From contig JBNKDD010000045.1 in the NCBI GenBank assembly GCA_050288085.1, positions 1-27,910 of the forward strand: a stretch of 27,910 bases of DNA. Direction: 5' to 3'. Made by a program: the position numbers and the translations under genes. This document shows positions 15,582 through 23,214 of this stretch, piece after piece; position 1 is the first letter of the stretch, and every line of letters starts with the position of its first letter. The DNA is from JBNKDD01 sp050288085. Lineage in GTDB: Bacteria > Chloroflexota > Anaerolineae > Aggregatilineales > UBA3940. Under the pieces are notes generated by a model. It did no database searches. It worked only from the letters and a program-made list of their open reading frames with translations, and was not told the DNA's origin.

Positions 15582-16813
15582 AGTTCTCCTGCCGGAGTAT
15601 CAACGTTGGATTCTTTGAGTTGGGTGATCAGGATGGCGCTGATAACCATCAGCCCCGCCGCAAACAGCAGCGAGGGTGTGAAAGAACCATCCCGACTTTT
15701 CATCGCTTCCATGATGTAGACAAAGACCACTGCCCCCTGACCGAAGAGTTGGATCAGGCCGTTGGATGTCCCTTCAGGCGTGGGATGGGTGATCTCCGCC
15801 GCATACTGCATCCCGATTGGATTGGCGCTGATCAGGAAAAATCCCATTAGGAAAGCAGACACAAGCAGCAGCCAGTAGTTTGTAGCAAAGGTAATCCCCA
15901 GCAAACCAGGGATCGCCAGTGTGAATCCCAGCAGCAGGTAAGGCTTCCGCTTGCGCTGTTTATCTGAGAAGGGCGGCATGATCACCGCACCGAATAAGCC
16001 GCCAGCCAGCATCAAGGCCCCCAGTGTTCCGGCATCGGTGGGGGTAAATCCCCGCGGACGGATGATATTCTCTACCCAGGTGGTGATACCGTTGAAGATA
16101 CCCATCCCAATAAATGAAACGAGCAGGTAAAACCAGAATGATTTGATCTTCAGGGCATGCTTGAGACCGTCCAACACTAAGGCCCGTACTTCCATTCCTT
16201 CCGGGCATGGTGGCGTGGGGGGCTTTTCCCTTGCCAATAGAACGAACAGCACCGATGAAAGGGCCGCTACCGCTCCGTAGATCAACTGGATGGTGGGGAT
16301 CGGCATTTGCTCTAACAAGATTGGCGTGAGCACCATCCCCAGGGCCGTCCCGATCAGGTTGGCTAAGGTGACCAGTCCGACGGCGGTGGCGCGTTCTTCA
16401 GGTGCAAACCACTTGGCTGGTACGGTTGTCCAGGCGTTGAGTAAAAAGGGTTGGGCGATGGCAACGCCAATCGTGCTGATCAGGACGAGCGAATAACTGT
16501 CCCCAACCAACCCACGCATCAGGCCAAATATTCCCATCAACACCGCGCCAATGCTGACTGTTACCCGAAAACCGAAGGAGTCTATCATCCAGGAAACGGG
16601 GATAGACAGCGGTATGAACGCGATCATGAAGGTCATCGCCAGGAAGCCGATACGCAGATCGCTTACACCATAGAATTCTCCGGCGGGGCCGGTGATCGGT
16701 GCATAACTGATCCACAATATCTGGATGGTCAGATTGATGAGCATAAAGACGCCCAACACTACCCAGCGGTAGCCATAGACACGGAAACCTGTGCCGTCTG
16801 TGTGGTCGCTCAT
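15578..16813 (-). CDS. MFS transporter (FLVCR/DIRC2-like subgroup)
   Basis: 411 residues with about twelve predicted membrane helices and a central cytoplasmic loop (about 195-225, EKPPTPPCPEG). The segment AKWFAPEERATAVGL after helix IV resembles the FLVCR-type MFS group, and SDKQRKRKPYLLLG between helices VIII and IX is the usual MFS loop motif. As the first gene of the operon, under a TetR operator, it probably imports the compound degraded by the aldolase, aminotransferase and kinase. Substrate unknown. The Shine-Dalgarno AGAAGG lies 4 bases before the ATG. Confidence 0.88.
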   Translation of the reverse strand: MSDHTDGTGFRVYGYRWVVLGVFMLINLTIQILWISYAPITGPAGEFYGVSDLRIGFLAMTFMIAFIPLSIPVSWMIDSFGFRVTVSIGAVLMGIFGLMRGLVGDSYSLVLISTIGVAIAQPFLLNAWTTVPAKWFAPEERATAVGLVTLANLIGTALGMVLTPILLEQMPIPTIQLIYGAVAALSSVLFVLLAREKPPTPPCPEGMEVRALVLDGLKHALKIKSFWFYLLVSFIGMGIFNGITTWVENIIRPRGFTPTDAGTLGALMLAGGLFGAVIMPPFSDKQRKRKPYLLLGFTLAIPGLLGITFATNYWLLLVSAFLMGFFLISANPIGMQYAAEITHPTPEGTSNGLIQLFGQGAVVFVYIMEAMKSRDGSFTPSLLFAAGLMVISAILITQLKESNVDTPAGEL

Positions 16814-16830
16814 GTGGCCTTCTTTCGTAT

Positions 16831-16845
16831 CTTTACAATGGTAAG
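16831..16845. promoter_or_regulatory. TetR-type operator O1
   Basis: CTTTACAATGGTAAG, a 15-bp imperfect palindrome (5 of 7 pairs). The 18 bp from 16831 match those from 16864 at 15 positions. It covers the predicted transcription start of the MFS operon (about 16842). Confidence 0.65.
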
Positions 16846-16848
16846 ATT

Positions 16849-16877
16849 ATCATAATCGAGAAACTTTACACTGTCAA
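16849..16877 (-). promoter_or_regulatory. promoter of the MFS-aldolase-aminotransferase-kinase operon
   Basis: On the minus strand a perfect -35 TTGACA (16872-16877), a 17-bp spacer and -10 TATGAT (16849-16854). The -35 is embedded in O2 and the start site falls in O1, so repressor binding should block it. Confidence 0.75.
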
Positions 16878-16878
16878 G
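16864..16878. promoter_or_regulatory. TetR-type operator O2
   Basis: CTTTACACTGTCAAG, 15-bp palindrome with 6 of 7 pairs, fitting CTTGACAnTGTCAAG. It overlaps the -35 boxes of both divergent promoters and is 33 bp from O1, putting both on the same DNA face. Confidence 0.7.
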
Positions 16879-16893
16879 ATTGTATGCTAAGAT
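16865..16893 (+). promoter_or_regulatory. promoter of the tetR gene
   Basis: -35 TTTACA (16865-16870), 17-bp spacer, -10 TAAGAT (16888-16893). The -35 lies in O2, implying autoregulation. The predicted start of transcription is at or next to the ATG at 16901, so the mRNA is probably leaderless. Confidence 0.65.
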
Positions 16894-16900
16894 ACTTCCT

Positions 16901-17524
16901 ATGAGTAATCACTATCATCATGGGGATTTAAAAAACGCCCTGATCGAAGCCGGAGTCGATATCCTCTCCAAAGAGGGAGTACAGGGATTGAGCCTGCGGA
17001 AAGTTGCTCGCAAGGTGGGGGTGAGCCACGCTGCGCCCTATGCCCATTTTGCTGACAAACAGGCACTCATTGCGGCTATCGCGACAGAGGGCTATACCAA
17101 GCTCTATCAGGAATTAGCGCAGGCAGCAGCAAGCCACCCGGATGACCCAGCCCAGAGGCTCATTGAAGTGGCGTGGGCTTATGTACAATTTGCGACTGAC
17201 GAACCCGATCATTTCAAGGTGACCTTTTCGGGCAATGTCGAACAGGAAGCTGACTATCCTGAGTATGTTGAGCAGTCCAAAAAGAGCCTTAACCTGGTCA
17301 CGAGCTTAGTTTCTGACTGCCAGCAAGCCGGTCTTCTGAAATCAGGTGATAGCGAGCTGCTGGCAATCAGTATCTGGGCGGCTATTCATGGTTTCATCTT
17401 TCTATTGCTTGGCAACCAGATTCCGAGTCACCTGCTGGATCAACTGACACTGCGGGAGATGCTGATTCTCCATATGCAAACGGTTATCCCCGGAGTTCGA
17501 AATACCCCGGTGGATAATATTTAA
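16901..17524 (+). CDS. TetR/AcrR-family transcriptional regulator
   Basis: 207 residues from the ATG at 16901; an in-frame TTG at 16880 lies inside the promoter. N-terminal HTH: GLSLRKVARKVGVSHAAPYAHF (about residues 28-49, helix-turn-helix spanning most of it). The C-terminal ligand domain ends with the AAIHGFIFL motif of the WHG subgroup. No Shine-Dalgarno precedes the ATG, in keeping with a leaderless transcript. Divergent from the MFS operon, with two palindromic operators in the shared 87-bp region, it is most likely a local repressor released by the transported compound or a breakdown product. Confidence 0.92.
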   Translation: MSNHYHHGDLKNALIEAGVDILSKEGVQGLSLRKVARKVGVSHAAPYAHFADKQALIAAIATEGYTKLYQELAQAAASHPDDPAQRLIEVAWAYVQFATDEPDHFKVTFSGNVEQEADYPEYVEQSKKSLNLVTSLVSDCQQAGLLKSGDSELLAISIWAAIHGFIFLLLGNQIPSHLLDQLTLREMLILHMQTVIPGVRNTPVDNI

Positions 17525-17732
17525 CACTTATTTTCCCCGGCACACGATTTTCCTTTATAGTATAGTAGAATATCGATCACCATTTGGCATTTCCTTTCTC
17601 AGAGTAGGCCTGCTTGCTGCCGCTCACTCTGAGGGGGGTGCATCATTTCAGCAATCGATGAAGGTATAAGGTGATCGACCACCTCAGTCCAGAAATATGA
17701 GCAGCTATAACGTTTCATCTGGAGATGTGATC
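17525..17732 (+). promoter_or_regulatory. promoter and leader of the acyl ligase cluster
   Basis: 208 bp without a gene. AT-rich -10-like boxes TATAGT (17556-17561 and 17561-17566) and TAGAAT (17566-17571) lie together without a clear -35. Transcription from the second would start near 17573, the first base of the folded element described separately. Downstream AGGTG-N6-CACCT (17669-17684) is a further palindrome that competes with the outer helix. Confidence 0.4.
17573..17678 (+). ncRNA. candidate structured leader RNA (unclassified)
   Basis: Perfect 9-bp outer helix TCGATCACC (17573-17581) with GGTGATCGA (17670-17678) encloses an 8-bp hairpin CTCAGAGT (17598-17605)/ACTCTGAG (17626-17633) and a weak TTCA/TGAA stem (about 17647-17662). 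The outer pairing is mutually exclusive with a local AGGTG/CACCT hairpin, as in a switch. It matches no riboswitch class I can recognise, and chance pairing is not excluded. Confidence 0.35.
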
Positions 17733-19250
17733 ATGAACGTTTATGATTTTCTCATGGAAAATGCCCAACCGGATGCGATTGCGATCAAATCACGGGAAGA
17801 AGAAACCACCTACGAACAACTCATCCAGGCCACCAATCGGATCGCGTCAACCCTGATTTTGGCCGGGGTAGAACGGGGAACCCGGGTTGGCATCATCGCA
17901 CCCAATTCAACTTTTTGGATAGCCAGTTACCTGGCTATTATGAAATTAGGTGCTGTTGCCGTCCCATTCTCGGCAAAGTTTAAGCCCCAGGGATTCAGAG
18001 AACGCCAGAAACTGGTTCAGTGTAAATTCTTCTGTACGACGCCGGTATTCTTAAAAAGATTCGGAGCCGAAATGTCGCCGGATCAGGTCGTCATTATGGA
18101 AGAAGCGCTAAAGGCCGAGGAGAATAATCGCCAGCGGCCCCGCAGTTTCCAGGTTACAGAGAACGATGCCCCCTGTTCCACCGTCTCAGTGGATGAGACT
18201 GACCTCGCCTCGCTGATGTTCACCTCTGGCGCAACCGGTAATGCCAATGCTGTTAAAGTCACCCACCGGAATATTATCGCTAACACCACCTCGATCATTG
18301 AATATCTGGGATTGGCCTCGGATGATCGCATGTTGGTTGTGATGCCCTTCGATTATTGTTTTGCGGCATCCCTGCTGCATACTCATCTAAGGGTGGGCGC
18401 ACGGGTTGTCTTGAGCATCCATTTCGCCTTTTTAGAGGAAGTGCTTAACGATTTGGAGCACTTTAAATGCACAGGTTTTGCCGGTGTGCCGACGGTGTAT
18501 CAGGCCTTGCTTCGCAGCTCAAGTCTGCCCGACCGGGAATTGTCATCCTTGCGCCATGTTCAACAAGCCGGGGGAAAACTCCATGCCCATCTGGTCAAGA
18601 AATTTACCGAACTCGTGCCACATGTGCGCTTTTTTGTGATGTACGGCCAAACAGAAGCAACCGCCCGCCTGTCTTATTTACCCCCTGAACGGCTCAAGGA
18701 TAAACTCGGATCGATTGGCAAAGGGATACCGGGCGTTCAGCTTCAGGTTTTAAGCGACGATGGGCAGCCGGTAAAACCCGGCGAAGTCGGTGAGATCGTT
18801 GCCCAGGGTGATAACATCACCGCCGGTTACCTAGCCCCTGACCCTGACCGGCAGGGATTCCGGGATGGGAAGCTCTATACAGGCGATCTGGCGGAAGTAG
18901 ATGAGGATGGATTCATCTACGTTGTGGGGCGAAAGGCGGACTTTATCAAACCGTTTGGCTTCCGCATTGGCTGTTCTGAGATCGAAAAGGTGCTGCTGTC
19001 GGTGGATAAGGTTGTTGACGCTGCCGTGATCGGTGTGCCTGATGACCGGGCGAGCGAGATTGCCGTCGCATTTATTGTGCTCAATTCTGAACCGGATGAG
19101 AAAATAACCGAACAGCTTCAACTGCATTGTAAAAAAGAGCTGCCGGACTACGGTGTCCCGCGACAATTCTATTTTGTGGACGAACTGCCTAAAAACCCGG
19201 CGGGGAAAACGGTCAAACGGCTGCTTGAGATTCCAGAACAGACTGGATAG
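17733..19250 (+). CDS. AMP-forming acyl-CoA/acyl-ACP ligase (ANL superfamily)
   Basis: 505 residues from the ATG at 17733, chosen because GGAG lies 8 bases upstream; an ATG at 17697 has no such site. ANL motifs in order: A3 TSGATGNANAVKVTH (about 190), A5 YGQTEAT (about 308), A7 YTGDL, A8 GRKADFIKPFGFRIG, A10 NPAGKTVKR with the catalytic Lys near the C-terminus. The A3 loop departs from the usual TGxPKG: Pro and Lys are Ala and Asn. It should activate a carboxylic acid with ATP and load it on CoA or on the carrier protein encoded at 20941. It resembles ligases of the exosortase-associated and lipopeptide type in general style. Substrate unknown. Confidence 0.88.
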   Translation: MNVYDFLMENAQPDAIAIKSREEETTYEQLIQATNRIASTLILAGVERGTRVGIIAPNSTFWIASYLAIMKLGAVAVPFSAKFKPQGFRERQKLVQCKFFCTTPVFLKRFGAEMSPDQVVIMEEALKAEENNRQRPRSFQVTENDAPCSTVSVDETDLASLMFTSGATGNANAVKVTHRNIIANTTSIIEYLGLASDDRMLVVMPFDYCFAASLLHTHLRVGARVVLSIHFAFLEEVLNDLEHFKCTGFAGVPTVYQALLRSSSLPDRELSSLRHVQQAGGKLHAHLVKKFTELVPHVRFFVMYGQTEATARLSYLPPERLKDKLGSIGKGIPGVQLQVLSDDGQPVKPGEVGEIVAQGDNITAGYLAPDPDRQGFRDGKLYTGDLAEVDEDGFIYVVGRKADFIKPFGFRIGCSEIEKVLLSVDKVVDAAVIGVPDDRASEIAVAFIVLNSEPDEKITEQLQLHCKKELPDYGVPRQFYFVDELPKNPAGKTVKRLLEIPEQTG

Positions 19251-19273
19251 CTGCATGTCCTACTATATATAAT
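19244..19273 (+). promoter_or_regulatory. candidate promoter of the hydrolase gene
   Basis: TGGATA (19244-19249, 4 of 6 to the -35 consensus), 18-bp spacer and a perfect TATAAT (19268-19273), about 80 bases before the hydrolase start. It would give the hydrolase its own transcript in addition to read-through from the ligase. Confidence 0.4.
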
Positions 19274-19353
19274 GTAGGGAATGGGTGAAGACAGGATAGT
19301 GCCAACACTACTCTTTTTCTGAAAAAGTTTCATTGCCAGAAAGGTACTACTTT

Positions 19354-20589
19354 ATGTTAATTATCCGTCTACTTCTACTTGCATTAGGATTGGCAGCTCT
19401 TGGGCTAGGGTTAATCCTGACTATTTACATCGACTTACCCGGCGCGCGGACTCTGTGGGCGCTGTTCACAACGGTTGCCCCGGTGTCTATAGGGCTGAGT
19501 ACGCTCGTGGCGTTGGGTGGCGGTTTTTTACTCGCACGGCGTGATCCGGTTGGTTGGGCTGTTCTCGGATTGGGGTTGGGCGCAGGCATCATGGTTCTGG
19601 TCCAATCACCGTTAGTCCGGGCCACCCCGATGGTTCGGGAGTGGCAAAAGGAATTAGACACTGAATTTGGCGCAGACTGGCAAGCAGATATCCCCGAAGA
19701 GATCAGCCAGCACTTTCTGTCAGACCCTGTCTGGGGGGTAAAAGAGCTGCCTCTGGCCCAACCGCTGCGCGAAGAAATCCTGACTTATGCAACCACCGAT
19801 GACGGCGAAGACCTGATCCTTAATGTCATTCGCCCGGATAATGACCAGACCTACCCGACCGTGATCTACATTCATGGCGGGGGGTGGTTAGAGGGCGGCC
19901 TGGGTGAAGGTAAGACTCTAAACCGTTATCTTGCATCCCAGGGCTATGTTTTTATTGATGTTGCCTATCGTTACAGCGGGCCGGAAGAAGGGGTTGAGAA
20001 CTTCTATCCTACTCCGTTGTCCGATATCCAGTGTGCGATTGGCTACGTGAGGGCACACGCCGATACCTTAAAGCTCGACCCCGACCGTATGGTGCTGATG
20101 GGGCGCTCTGCCGGGGGAACCATGGCCCTGCTGACGGCCTATCGCGGGCCGGGATTTGTCGAGTCAACCTGTGAAACAGATGGTGAATACACCGTTCAAG
20201 GGATTGTGGCCCTATACACCCCGATCGATACCGAAGTGTGGGTTGATCATGGCAAGGACAATATCGCCAAAATGACCACCGGTTACCTGGGGCCGCTCGA
20301 TGCGCCAAATATTCAGGAACTGTACGAAGAAAGTTCTCCGGGGCGGCATGCCACACCTGACTCACAGCCTACGCTCTTGATCGATGGTGGGCGCGATCTG
20401 GCCGTGCCGTCTGAACACCATGATATCATGTACGCCGCGCTCCAGGATGAAGGAATCCTGTCGGCCCGGTTGCAGGTTCCCTGGGGGACTCACGGCTTTG
20501 ATGAAGGCCGACCAGCGGGGATGTCCGGCCAACCGGTCGCCTGGGCAGTTGAACGTTTTCTCGCCTGGAGATTGTATACAACGCCCTGA
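19354..20589 (+). CDS. membrane-anchored alpha/beta hydrolase (HSL/carboxylesterase-like)
   Basis: 411 residues from the ATG at 19354 (AAAGG 9 bases upstream); a TTG at 19333 is the alternative. Three hydrophobic helices (about 1-26, 38-60, 66-86) precede a catalytic domain starting near 140. The oxyanion motif HGGGW is at 174-178, the nucleophile elbow GRSAGG places Ser at 252, and the triad is completed by Asp348 (DGGRD) and His380 (GTHGFD). This is the hormone-sensitive-lipase-like esterase layout; the domain probably faces the outer side of the membrane, although topology is not certain. In the cluster it may release, deacylate or transfer the product made on the carrier protein. Confidence 0.88.
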   Translation: MLIIRLLLLALGLAALGLGLILTIYIDLPGARTLWALFTTVAPVSIGLSTLVALGGGFLLARRDPVGWAVLGLGLGAGIMVLVQSPLVRATPMVREWQKELDTEFGADWQADIPEEISQHFLSDPVWGVKELPLAQPLREEILTYATTDDGEDLILNVIRPDNDQTYPTVIYIHGGGWLEGGLGEGKTLNRYLASQGYVFIDVAYRYSGPEEGVENFYPTPLSDIQCAIGYVRAHADTLKLDPDRMVLMGRSAGGTMALLTAYRGPGFVESTCETDGEYTVQGIVALYTPIDTEVWVDHGKDNIAKMTTGYLGPLDAPNIQELYEESSPGRHATPDSQPTLLIDGGRDLAVPSEHHDIMYAALQDEGILSARLQVPWGTHGFDEGRPAGMSGQPVAWAVERFLAWRLYTTP

Positions 20590-20940
20590 GATGACTTTCG
20601 CCTGGATTAAATCTCGGTATACTAGCTATAATATTTTCAGGAATTTTACTAAGGATTATCGCATTAATACTTTGATGAATAATTAAACTTTTCAGCATCC
20701 TATACAATACATCATCTATACGTCGCCTACCAACCACCTCTCATCGTTGCCTCACCATCGGCACGATTGTCCGATCCACCTCCATCACCGGTAAGGATGC
20801 TGTAATTTATGACCCTTATACCCCGCCGGGCTGTGCCCGATACGGGGTTGTGTTGGGTGTTCCAGAAACCTATAAACCAGAGTTCGAACACATAACTTCA
20901 CTTGAAACCTGAACAACGTAGATAAAGGAACGGTTTGATA
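20590..20940 (+). other. 351-bp gap before the ACP gene: promoter-like box and an orphan reading frame
   Basis: A TATAAT at 20627-20632 has a poor -35 (TGGATT, 18 bp away). The frame 20679-20912 is open for 77 codons on the plus strand but has no ATG, GTG or TTG start. Its last 50 codons read like protein (for example DPYTPPGCARYGVVLGVPE), so this may be a gene remnant, or chance. The ACP Shine-Dalgarno AAAGGA is at about 20924-20929. Confidence 0.4.
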
Positions 20941-21192
20941 ATGGCGAATGATATTGAGACTTCAGTCCGTAACTATGTCCTGGAACAGTTTGTCTATGAT
21001 GAGGATACGGCAAACACCCTGACCAATGAGACGCCTTTGATCGATAATGGCATTGTCGATTCCTTTGGCGTGTTGTCGATTATTGAATTCCTGGAAAGCG
21101 AGTATGGCATCCAGATTGCCGATGAGGAAGTTGTCCCGCAGAATATGGGAACAATTGGCGGTATCACACGATTGGTCGAGCGCAAGACTTAG
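20941..21192 (+). CDS. acyl carrier protein
   Basis: 83 residues, acidic, one phosphopantetheine-binding domain. The attachment Ser is S41 in DNGIVDSFG (the usual DSL is DSF), followed by the hallmark helix IIEFLESEYGIQI. Start at ATG 20941 is 11 bases from AAAGGA; a TTG two codons upstream is better spaced and cannot be excluded. It lies 30 bases before the amidotransferase gene and after the ligase and hydrolase, so it is likely a pathway-specific carrier rather than the fatty-acid synthesis ACP. A phosphopantetheinyl transferase must come from elsewhere in the genome. Confidence 0.93.
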   Translation: MANDIETSVRNYVLEQFVYDEDTANTLTNETPLIDNGIVDSFGVLSIIEFLESEYGIQIADEEVVPQNMGTIGGITRLVERKT

Positions 21193-21222
21193 CTTGCGCT
21201 TGTCTTATATAGGAGAAAGACC

Positions 21223-23214
21223 ATGTGTGGTATTGTTGGATTGTTCAACCGCAAGCCGGGGCTTCCATCTGACCGGGCACTGATCGAGCGGATGCTAGGT
21301 AGAATACACCATCGAGGCCCGGACGAAACCGGCATTTTTCAGGACCCAAGCGTGAGCCTGGGCAATGTGCGCCTGAGCATCATTGACCTGGCTACCGGAC
21401 AGCAGCCTATCTTTAATGAAGATGGGACACTCTGGATTGTATTTAACGGAGAAATCTACAATTACCTGGAGTTGATGGCAGACCTCAAATCCAAGGGGCA
21501 TGTTTTCCGTACCTCCAGTGATACAGAGGTGATCGTCCATCTCTATGAAGAATATGGGGTGGACTGCCTGCAAAAGATGAACGGCCAGTTCGCTTTTGCC
21601 ATCTGGGATAGCAACAAGAAAGAGTTGTTCCTGGCCCGCGACCGGGTGGGAATCCGCCCGTTGTTTTATACCGAAACGGCGCAGGGGGCGTTAGTGTTTG
21701 CCTCCGAGATAAAGGCGCTCCTGGAACATCCCCATGTTCAAGCGGAGTTAGACCCGATTGCCCTGGCGCAGATTTTCACCCTCTGGACAACGCTCACCCC
21801 GCGTACAGTTTTTCAGAACATCAACGAGCTTTCACCCGGCCATTATATGCTGGCTAATCGTGACCAGGTGCAAATCAAGCGCTACTGGGAACTCACCTTC
21901 CAGCCGGATGACATGGCGTCCGATATGGAACTCGGCGATGCGCTGGAAGGATTTCAAGACCTGCTGCAAGATGCAGTCCGACTCCGGCTGCGGGCCGATG
22001 TGCCGGTGGCGGCTTATCTCAGCGGTGGGATCGATTCATGCACGACCTGCGATTTCATCCTGCGCCATACGCAGAGTGATCTACGTACCTTTTCCATTGG
22101 CTTCACCGACGCAAAGTTTGACGAGTCCAGCTATCAGCAAGAGGCAGTGGCCCATCTCGGCACGCAGCACACCAGTATCAACTGTGATGCAGCCGATATT
22201 GCCCAGGCTTTTAACCGGGTGATCTGGCATACGGAGATCCCGGTTCTGCGCACCGCGCCTGTCCCCATGTATCTCCTCTCTGGGCTGGTGAGAAGAAATA
22301 ACATCAAGGTCGTTGTGACCGGAGAAGGCGCTGATGAGGCTCTTGCCGGGTACAACATCTTCAAGGAGACGTTGTTACGTTATTTCTGGGCACGTCACCC
22401 AGACTCGGCTCTCCGGCCACAGTTGTTGACACGGCTTTATCCTTACCTGGGCCAGATGGACAATGCCCAGGTGGGCGCTCTCCGTTCTTTCTTTGGCCTG
22501 GGGCTGACGGAAATAACAGACCCGCTGTATTCACATAAGCTGCGCTGGCATAATACCAGCCGGACACAGCAGTTCTTCTCTTCTGATCTGCGATCAAAAG
22601 TCGCTGACTACGACCCGGTGGAAGATGTTCGGGGACGGCTCCACCCGGACTTTGATCGGTGGTCGCCGCTGGCAAAGGCCCAGTACCTGGAAACAACGAT
22701 CTTCATGAGCAGCTATCTACTCTCGTCTCAGGGGGATCGGGTGGTGGCGGCCAATTCGGTTGAGGGACGCTATCCGTTTCTCGATCACCGTCTGCTGGAG
22801 TTTTGCACCCGTTTGCCAACCCGGTTCAAGGTCAATGGGCTGACGGAGAAATATCTGCTCAAACGGCTGATGGAAGACCGGCTCCCTGAGCGGATCGTAA
22901 ATCGATCCAAACAACCATACCGGGCACCGATTTCCCACAGCTTGCTTGGCGACGAGTCTGTCCATGCGTTGGCCGAGGCTGATAAGATCGATTCTTTCGG
23001 TTATTTCTCGTCGTTTGCTGTCGACAAATTGGTCAAGAAAGCACAGGCAGACAGGCCGCTTTCTGAAACTGAAGGTATGGCCCTGGTGGGGATTCTCTCT
23101 ACCCAGATTCTCCACGATCTTTTCCTGAATACTTATGAGCGCCAGCCACGCCAGGAAAAGCTTCCTTCTATCCGATATATCCAGAAAAATCATATGGTGA
23201 ATTCTAATGAATAA
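21223..23214 (+). CDS. asnB: asparagine synthase (glutamine-hydrolysing) family amidotransferase
   Basis: 663 residues. The N-terminal Ntn glutaminase starts with the catalytic Cys2 (MCGIVG), with RGPDE at 31-35 and FNGEIYNY at 74-81. The synthetase domain has the PP-loop SGGIDS at 267-272 and GEGADEALAGY further on. All catalytic elements are present, so it should transfer glutamine-derived ammonia to an AMP-activated carboxylate. Next to an ACP, an acyl ligase and a NadE-like protein, it is more likely to amidate a cluster intermediate than to serve general asparagine supply. A Shine-Dalgarno AGGAG precedes the ATG. The gene ends inside the start of the NadE-like gene (8-base overlap), which implies coupled translation. 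Confidence 0.92.
   Translation: MCGIVGLFNRKPGLPSDRALIERMLGRIHHRGPDETGIFQDPSVSLGNVRLSIIDLATGQQPIFNEDGTLWIVFNGEIYNYLELMADLKSKGHVFRTSSDTEVIVHLYEEYGVDCLQKMNGQFAFAIWDSNKKELFLARDRVGIRPLFYTETAQGALVFASEIKALLEHPHVQAELDPIALAQIFTLWTTLTPRTVFQNINELSPGHYMLANRDQVQIKRYWELTFQPDDMASDMELGDALEGFQDLLQDAVRLRLRADVPVAAYLSGGIDSCTTCDFILRHTQSDLRTFSIGFTDAKFDESSYQQEAVAHLGTQHTSINCDAADIAQAFNRVIWHTEIPVLRTAPVPMYLLSGLVRRNNIKVVVTGEGADEALAGYNIFKETLLRYFWARHPDSALRPQLLTRLYPYLGQMDNAQVGALRSFFGLGLTEITDPLYSHKLRWHNTSRTQQFFSSDLRSKVADYDPVEDVRGRLHPDFDRWSPLAKAQYLETTIFMSSYLLSSQGDRVVAANSVEGRYPFLDHRLLEFCTRLPTRFKVNGLTEKYLLKRLMEDRLPERIVNRSKQPYRAPISHSLLGDESVHALAEADKIDSFGYFSSFAVDKLVKKAQADRPLSETEGMALVGILSTQILHDLFLNTYERQPRQEKLPSIRYIQKNHMVNSNE

Noticed and set aside
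17598..17633. T-box or other known riboswitch
   Set aside because: No T-box core sequence or other class-specific conserved loop is visible; only helices can be proposed.
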